DNA from: UMGS1649 sp045659265
Lineage (GTDB): Bacteria; Bacillota; Clostridia; TANB77; CAG-465
DNA length: 64,000 nucleotides
Assembly: GCA_045659265.1 (NCBI GenBank)
Contig: JAZOWO010000131.1
Coordinates: 1 to 64,000 of the forward strand
Direction of reading: 5' to 3'
Part shown: piece after piece, positions 59,671-64,000 of the stretch
Numbering within the stretch: position 1 is the stretch's first letter
Layout of the letters: every line of letters begins with the position of its first letter
The notes under the pieces: generated by a model
What the model was told of the DNA's origin: nothing
What the model saw: the letters and a program-made list of their open reading frames with translations, nothing else
Database searches by the model: none
Translations under genes and position numbers: made by a program

Positions 59671-61129
59671 TAACTAATTCTCCTTTGGTCTTTATTAAGT
59701 TGTTGATTAAGCGAATAAAATCGCTAGTGGGAGCTTTTTTCATCTTAAAGTTTTCCTTAACTCTTGCAACAATAAGCCTTTGGATTTCAGAAGGAACTGT
59801 TTCAGGATGAATCTTGTTTACAAGATTTGAAAGAGTTTCCAAATTGTAATACTGACATCTAAGACTTGCAAAAATTGCATCGTTTAAGAATTCTACACCA
59901 CGTCTTGTAGCATCAAATCCGAAAATCTCAAGCAGAATCTTCACCTTATCCTTATCTGACATAGTATCACTTGCGATGTTATATATATCTTGCATATTTG
60001 CAAACTTTAACAGCTCGCGTTGAACTTCATTCAGTTCTTCGATGCTCTGTCTTACAGGTACAGGTTTGGGTGGTTCTGTCTTAATTTTAGAAATTTGCTT
60101 TTCTCTAGGATCGTAATCCTGATCTTTCCTAAAAGTACTCTTTTTCTTCTTTTTAGGAGTGGGTGCAGGGGTCGCGATTTTAACCTTAGGTGCTGTAACT
60201 TGTTTTGTAGATTGAGTAGTCGGACTTTTAGCTGGTACATTAACAGGTTGCTTGCTTGTAATGGCAGGTCTCGTTTCCTTAACAGGTGTAACGATTTTGA
60301 CTTCATCTTCTTTTTCCTCTGTTGTGAGACTTAAAGAAGTACAGATGAAGCTTGAAAGCTCATCCATAAAAGAATCTGTCATTGTACCTAAATACTGCAT
60401 AAAGCGGGTTTTGTCTACTGTCTGAATTTGTTCTGCAAGAGCAGTACTATATCCAGAAGAAAGACCATTGATAGCTTTAGGATAATCCACCATATTTTCT
60501 TCCGTAAATTTGAAAGTATAATGGGTGGGAAGATACTTAGGCTTATACCTTGTAGTAAAAGGAATTACAATTGTGGTAGGAGAGTATTTATTTCCTTTAT
60601 CGTTTTGGATGACAATAACAGGTCTAACACCTCCTTGCTCGGAACCGATTGCATCACCTAAATCGCAACGATATATTTGACCTCGTTTTACAAGTCTAGG
60701 TTTATGCGGCTTTTCTGACATAGTAATTTCTTCAACTACGGGTTCTGCAGATTGTTCTTCAATTTCAGGTTCGATACAGATGGTTTCTGAAGTTGCTTCT
60801 TGAACAGGGACTTTTTCTTCATCCTTTTTAGCTTGAATAGAAGTATCTGAAGCATGAATGTTGTGGTGTGCTTTTGCAATAAACATTGGTGTGGGATTTG
60901 TTTTGTTATACGAGTAATTAATAAAGTTTGTTTTACTAGTATAATTCTGTACACCAACAACAGTTACCATACTAGCAAGTGAGTCTAAAAGTTCGTCGGG
61001 TAATGTGCCATCGAGGTAAATGGTATCGTTATCAATCTTTGCTTTAATTTTGTATTTTACCAGCAATTTCGTGACTTCGCATACATTTACATCTTTAGAA
61101 AGTAATAGTAACAAAATCTGTTCCTCCAT
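59663..61129 (-). CDS. MazF-type mRNA interferase fused to a Spo0A-C-like domain
   Basis: A 488-residue protein. Residues 1-65 form a small alpha/beta domain. After an acidic linker, 148-265 is a MazF endoribonuclease: RGQIYRCDLGDAIGSEQGGV followed by RPVIVIQND, with Arg169 and Thr192 at the positions of catalytic Arg25 and Thr48 of Bacillus MazF, and ALAEQIQTVDKTR. A Lys/Pro/Thr-rich linker (270-360) leads to a helical domain (about 395-485) whose LEIFGFDATRRGVEFLNDAI and HPETVPSEIQRLIVARVKE resemble the DNA-binding domain of Spo0A. Free MazF is about 115 residues, so this is an unusual fusion. No mazE-like gene is adjacent. The start is uncertain: the ATG at 61129 lacks a ribosome site, while the best site serves ATG-TTG-TAG at 61163-61171 in the same frame. 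Confidence 0.82.
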   Translation of the reverse strand: MEEQILLLLLSKDVNVCEVTKLLVKYKIKAKIDNDTIYLDGTLPDELLDSLASMVTVVGVQNYTSKTNFINYSYNKTNPTPMFIAKAHHNIHASDTSIQAKKDEEKVPVQEATSETICIEPEIEEQSAEPVVEEITMSEKPHKPRLVKRGQIYRCDLGDAIGSEQGGVRPVIVIQNDKGNKYSPTTIVIPFTTRYKPKYLPTHYTFKFTEENMVDYPKAINGLSSGYSTALAEQIQTVDKTRFMQYLGTMTDSFMDELSSFICTSLSLTTEEKEDEVKIVTPVKETRPAITSKQPVNVPAKSPTTQSTKQVTAPKVKIATPAPTPKKKKKSTFRKDQDYDPREKQISKIKTEPPKPVPVRQSIEELNEVQRELLKFANMQDIYNIASDTMSDKDKVKILLEIFGFDATRRGVEFLNDAIFASLRCQYYNLETLSNLVNKIHPETVPSEIQRLIVARVKENFKMKKAPTSDFIRLINNLIKTKGELVNE

Positions 61130-61162
61130 GAGTTTATTTGTTTTAGCGCGATTTCTTTTCTG

Positions 61163-61187
61163 CTACAACATAATTTTTTCTCCTTTT
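61163..61187 (-). promoter_or_regulatory. Strong ribosome site with two-codon mini-ORF ahead of the MazF fusion
   Basis: Minus strand: AAAAGGAGA (61187-61179), seven bases, ATG (61171-61169), TTG, TAG (61165-61163). The mini-ORF is in frame with the MazF fusion, whose first available ATG is 33 bases further on without a ribosome site. Either a leader peptide, or a nonsense mutation in codon 3 of the original start. Confidence 0.55.
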
Positions 61188-61205
61188 AATAATATATTTT
61201 TTGCC

Positions 61206-61226
61206 GTCTAACATAGTAAGTTAGAC
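61206..61226 (-). promoter_or_regulatory. Inverted repeat in the MazF leader
   Basis: GTCTAAC (61206-61212) and GTTAGAC (61220-61226) form a perfect seven-base stem with a seven-base loop, about 20 bases upstream of the ribosome site and about 20 bases after the expected start point. It could be an RNA hairpin or an operator. Confidence 0.5.
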
Positions 61227-61247
61227 CAAAGACAAAATTGCTCATAC

Positions 61248-61276
61248 ATTATACCACAAAGTTATGTAAAATACAA
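61248..61276 (-). promoter_or_regulatory. Promoter of the MazF-fusion pair
   Basis: Minus strand: TTGTAT (61276-61271), 17 bases, TATAAT (61253-61248) preceded by TGG. Confidence 0.7.
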
Positions 61277-61327
61277 TAAAAACGCATACTTTACAGTATG
61301 CGTTAAAATCTCATATTATATATTTGA

Positions 61328-62560
61328 TTATTTTATTATTAATTTAATAAATACTTTTTTACCTTTTTTAAGGACAACATAGCCTTTTTCAAAGTCTGCT
61401 AAGTTTAATTTCTTAAATACATCTGTAACTTTTTCATCATCTAAAGAAACACCGCCACCAGTTATTAATGTTTTACCTTCACCTTTAGATTTAGCAACGT
61501 TTGCAGCAACCATAACATCTAATAATCCTATAGTGCCATCTACAAATGAATCTTTTGCTAATTCTACAGTTGGCATATTATCTGCGTTTTGTCTGTTTTC
61601 AAATAATTCTTCAGCAGTTTGTTTAGCTTTAAGAGCTTCTTCTTCACCGTGAATTAATTTAGTTATTTCAAATGCAGCTATTTTCTTAGCTTCGTTAATG
61701 TGTTCATCTTTTAAGCTAGATAGTCTGTTAACTTCATCCATTGGAAGGTAAGTTAAAGATCTAAGTACTTGGTTAACTGATGCATCTTCAATGTTTCTCC
61801 AGTATTGGTAGAACTCGTATGGAGTAGTCTTTTCTGGATCTAACCATAAAGCACCTTTAACTGTTTTACCCATCTTAGTACCATCTGAGTTAAGAAGTAG
61901 TGGGCAAGTTACACAGAAGCTTCCGCTTTTATGTATCTTTCTAATTAAGTCTACACCTGCTAGCATATTTGACCATTGGTCATCGCCACCAATTTGTACT
62001 CTACAATTTTCTGTTTCAAATAACTTTAAGAAATCGTAACTTTGCATTAACATATAGTTAAGTTCAAAGAATGTAAGACCTTTTTCCATTCTCATCTTGA
62101 AACATTCGGCATCAAGCATTCTATTTACATTGAAATGAACTCCATAAGTACGAATGAAATCCATGTAGTTTAGATTTAATATCCAGTCAGCATTGTTAAC
62201 TATTATAGCGGCATTTTCACCTTCGAAAGAAACAAATTTGCTAACTTGTTTTTTAATTTTCTCCACATTGTTATCTATGTCTTCTTTTGTTAACATTTTT
62301 CTCATATCAGACTTACCAGATGGGTCTCCTATTAAAGCAGTACCACCACCCATTAAAAGTATTGGTCTATGACCATGCTTTTGGAAGTATGACATAATCA
62401 TTAAAGGCATAAAGTGACCAATGTGAATACTGTCAGCAGTTGGATCGATGCCTAGATATACTGAAAACTTCTCCTCCTTTGCTAATTTTTCAAATTCATC
62501 CTCGAAAGCTATTTGCTTTATAAGGTCACGAGATTTTAATTCTTCGTAAACTGTATTCAA
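61328..62560 (-). CDS. tyrS: Tyrosine-tRNA ligase
   Basis: A 410-residue class I synthetase charging tRNA-Tyr. The Rossmann fold has YLGIDPTADSIHIGHF with the HIGH motif (about residues 46-49), QIGGDDQWSNMLAG, and the KMSKS-like loop GTKMGKTVKG (about 230-240); a C-terminal S4 domain closes the protein. Start is the TTG at 62560, with AAAGGAGTGAT upstream; an in-frame ATG further up precedes that site. Many Firmicutes tyrS genes have a T-box leader, but only about 50 bases separate promoter and start here, so none is present. Confidence 0.96.
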   Translation of the reverse strand: MNTVYEELKSRDLIKQIAFEDEFEKLAKEEKFSVYLGIDPTADSIHIGHFMPLMIMSYFQKHGHRPILLMGGGTALIGDPSGKSDMRKMLTKEDIDNNVEKIKKQVSKFVSFEGENAAIIVNNADWILNLNYMDFIRTYGVHFNVNRMLDAECFKMRMEKGLTFFELNYMLMQSYDFLKLFETENCRVQIGGDDQWSNMLAGVDLIRKIHKSGSFCVTCPLLLNSDGTKMGKTVKGALWLDPEKTTPYEFYQYWRNIEDASVNQVLRSLTYLPMDEVNRLSSLKDEHINEAKKIAAFEITKLIHGEEEALKAKQTAEELFENRQNADNMPTVELAKDSFVDGTIGLLDVMVAANVAKSKGEGKTLITGGGVSLDDEKVTDVFKKLNLADFEKGYVVLKKGKKVFIKLIIK

Positions 62561-62612
62561 ATGTATCACTCCTTTCATATAATTGTACATGTCTGTAACA
62601 ATTTACCTAATG

Positions 62613-62640
62613 AGTATATCACATTTTGCTTTTTTTTCAA
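62613..62640 (-). promoter_or_regulatory. Promoter of tyrS
   Basis: Minus strand: TTGAAA (62640-62635), 16 bases, TATACT (62618-62613). Confidence 0.7.
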
Positions 62641-62648
62641 CGATTTAA

Positions 62649-62677
62649 TTGAAAAATGCCCATATAAATGATAATAT
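62649..62677 (+). promoter_or_regulatory. Promoter of yqeG
   Basis: TTGAAA (62649-62654), 17 bases, TAATAT (62672-62677). It is back to back with the tyrS promoter; the two -35 boxes are eight bases apart. Confidence 0.65.
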
Positions 62678-62702
62678 ATACGAAGTTAGGGGAGGGATAA
62701 TC

Positions 62703-63206
62703 TTGAAAAGATTTAAACCAACATACAAAATAGATAAAGTTTCAAACATACCTTTTGTTTTGCTTGAAAGAGATAATATTAAAGGAATTATGTTTGATGT
62801 AGATAATACGCTTACTACACTAGGTAAAGGCATAACTGAAGATAATAGAAAGTGGATAGAAGAAGCAAAAAAACTAGGATACAAAATTTGTCTTGTAAGT
62901 AACACATTAAATGTTAAGAAAGTAAAGAAAATAATGACAGATTTAGATATCTATGGATTATATTTTGCTAGAAAGCCAAGTACAAAAGCTATGGCTATGG
63001 CATTAAACATAATGGATGTAAAGAAAGAAGAAGCGGTTTTAGTTGGTGACCAATTATTTACCGATGTCTTAGGTGCAAATAGATTTGGAATAAAATCTAT
63101 ACTTGTAAATCCATTAAGTAAAAAAGAAGGAATATATACATCAATTAAAAGACCATTTGAAAGAATGGTAATGAAGAAACTTGAAAAGGAGAGTGCAAAT
63201 GATTAA
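62703..63206 (+). CDS. yqeG: YqeG family HAD-type phosphatase
   Basis: A 167-residue HAD hydrolase of the HAD-IIIA/YqeG type. Motif I is GIMFDVDNTLTT (nucleophile Asp), motif II CLVSNTLN, the conserved Lys lies in RKPSTKAM and motif III in VLVGDQLFTDVLGANRFG. A cluster of basic residues ends the protein. The likely start is TTG at 62703 after GGGGAGGG. Substrate unknown; Bacillus YqeG is similar in size. It overlaps the prepilin peptidase gene by eight bases. Confidence 0.92.
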   Translation: MKRFKPTYKIDKVSNIPFVLLERDNIKGIMFDVDNTLTTLGKGITEDNRKWIEEAKKLGYKICLVSNTLNVKKVKKIMTDLDIYGLYFARKPSTKAMAMALNIMDVKKEEAVLVGDQLFTDVLGANRFGIKSILVNPLSKKEGIYTSIKRPFERMVMKKLEKESAND

Positions 63207-63966
63207 CTATATCATAGCAACGATACTAGCGCTAATACTTGGACAAGTAACGGCGCATTTTATTTATAGACTACCAGAAATAGTAGTAGATGAAGATGAA
63301 CTAAAAAAAGCAATACCAACACTTAAAACGGGATTTAAGTTAGATTATAAATATTCAATATTATTTGTAATATTGTTTAACTTAGTTGTGTATTTTGTGG
63401 ATACAACATTCTTAAAATATCTATATATGTTTACAATTTCTATGATGACGGTAGCAATGGTAATAGACTTTAAGATGCAACTAATACCAGACACAGTGCA
63501 AGTACTACTTTTTGTGTTTGGAATAATTGCTACGGCAGTAGATTATACAAATTGGTTAGGACATTTAATAGGATTTGTATTAGGTGGAGGAATTTATCTT
63601 TTAATTGCAGGATTTTCTATTCTTGTATTTAGAAAAGAAGGAATGGGAATGGGAGATGTTAAACTTATGGCATGCCTAGGTTTAATATTTGGAATAAAAG
63701 CACTTCCAACAGGATTTCTAGACTTCTTCGCAAAAGCAGATATAATCTTTACAATTACAATACTTGCTTTCTTTATGGCAGCTATTGTAGCAATATTATT
63801 AATAGTATTAAAAAAGACAGAACATACATCATATATGGCATTTGGACCATATATAGTAATTGGAACAATACTTGTAATGTTATTTGGAACTGAACCATTC
63901 TTAAATGCATATCTAAATGTTTGTACAGGACTTTCAGATATTCTTGTGGGATGGATGTTTAAGTAA
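63199..63966 (+). CDS. Prepilin peptidase, short form
   Basis: A 255-residue intramembrane aspartyl protease of the A24 family with about seven helices. The two catalytic aspartates are Asp90 (MVIDFKMQLIPD) and Asp153 (GMGMGDVKLM, the GxGD-type motif). The usual N-terminal cytoplasmic methylase domain with two CxxC pairs is missing; instead there is a short acidic/basic segment (about 27-50). It may cleave without N-methylating. AAGGAGAG within yqeG is the ribosome site. Its likely substrates in the window are the pilin-like proteins at 4988 and 17782. Confidence 0.88.
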   Translation: MINYIIATILALILGQVTAHFIYRLPEIVVDEDELKKAIPTLKTGFKLDYKYSILFVILFNLVVYFVDTTFLKYLYMFTISMMTVAMVIDFKMQLIPDTVQVLLFVFGIIATAVDYTNWLGHLIGFVLGGGIYLLIAGFSILVFRKEGMGMGDVKLMACLGLIFGIKALPTGFLDFFAKADIIFTITILAFFMAAIVAILLIVLKKTEHTSYMAFGPYIVIGTILVMLFGTEPFLNAYLNVCTGLSDILVGWMFK

Positions 63967-64000
63967 TAACAAATAACAGAAAAAAGATAAACAAAACATA

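Noticed and set aside
58678..59673. 331-residue plus-strand frame opposite the degenerate MazF-like gene
   Set aside because: Frequent Cys/Phe/Tyr clusters typical of antisense translation, no ribosome site; the minus frame shares architecture with its neighbour.
62561..62640. T-box riboswitch upstream of tyrS
   Set aside because: The space between promoter and start is only about 50 bases and no specifier or antiterminator stem is visible.
1..64000. rRNA or tRNA genes, insertion sequences, prophage or replication origin
   Set aside because: Both strands were read for cloverleaf-like and rRNA-like segments, transposase and integrase motifs; none was seen, though a covariance search was not possible.

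Overview
The window is AT-rich chromosomal DNA of an endospore-forming, low-GC Gram-positive bacterium, most likely an uncultured gut-type member of the Clostridia. The evidence is a Firmicutes-style PolC, FapR and Veg, an alpha/beta-type spore protein, SpoIIAA/SpoIIAB, GerW and a GerA-type germinant-receptor operon, strong GGAGG ribosome sites with frequent TTG/GTG starts, and near-exclusive AGA and ATA codons in most genes. No rRNA, tRNA, CRISPR array, transposase or integrase was seen.

Layout. 1-3627: end of the str operon (rpsG end, fusA, tuf). 3640-6566: two small tandem paralogs of unknown function, a membrane protein, a pilin-stemmed surface protein and a hypothetical gene. 6581-10339: lipid genes fapR-plsX-acpP, then rnc and a radical SAM gene. 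10394-14553: rarA, a DUF5711-like protein, cvpA and an LCP cell-wall ligase. 14585-25436: rpsB-tsf behind a structured leader, a D,D-carboxypeptidase, a pilin-like gene, frr-cdsA-rseP and polC. 25444-33580: short hpf, a cation/Ca antiporter, a DUF2207 protein, an SASP and a 1431-residue Ig-repeat/SLH surface protein. 33566-37528: three tandem paralogous membrane proteins with Glu/Pro/Thr-rich stalks. 37609-46174: spoIIAA-spoIIAB without spoIIAC, two pseudouridine synthases, rpsU, ctpA, veg, recA-recX-scpA, DUF2953 and gerW. 46185-53321: a GntR/ABC transporter operon with a frameshifted regulator, a four-gene ger operon and an ecsC-like gene. 53323-58116: a small hypothetical gene, a tyrosine phosphatase, a membrane-anchored Mrr-type nuclease and a zinc-type ABC transporter. 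58165-61276: two overlapping genes for long proteins with a MazF fold between an N-terminal domain and a C-terminal domain that looks like that of Spo0A. 61328-63966: tyrS, yqeG and a short prepilin peptidase.

Most of the window is housekeeping: translation, phospholipid and envelope synthesis, replication and repair, sporulation and germination. Several conserved clusters are thinned out: fabD/fabG are missing from the fapR-acpP cluster, pyrH/uppS/dxr from the rpsB-rseP cluster, scpB after scpA, and sigF after spoIIAB. Genes are compactly packed, and several promoters lie inside the preceding terminator.

Four separated stretches (3694-4289, 6121-6486, 33702-37478, 58165-61129) differ visibly from the rest in codon choice, with more C/G-ending codons and CGN arginine. 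They hold the least recognisable genes. The strongest candidate for an undescribed system is the MazF pair at 58165-61129: one protein keeps the MazF catalytic residues and the other has lost the key arginine, no MazE-like antitoxin gene is adjacent, and the leader carries a two-codon mini-ORF behind the best ribosome site. The triplet of stalked membrane proteins with duplicated leaders and terminators is the second candidate.
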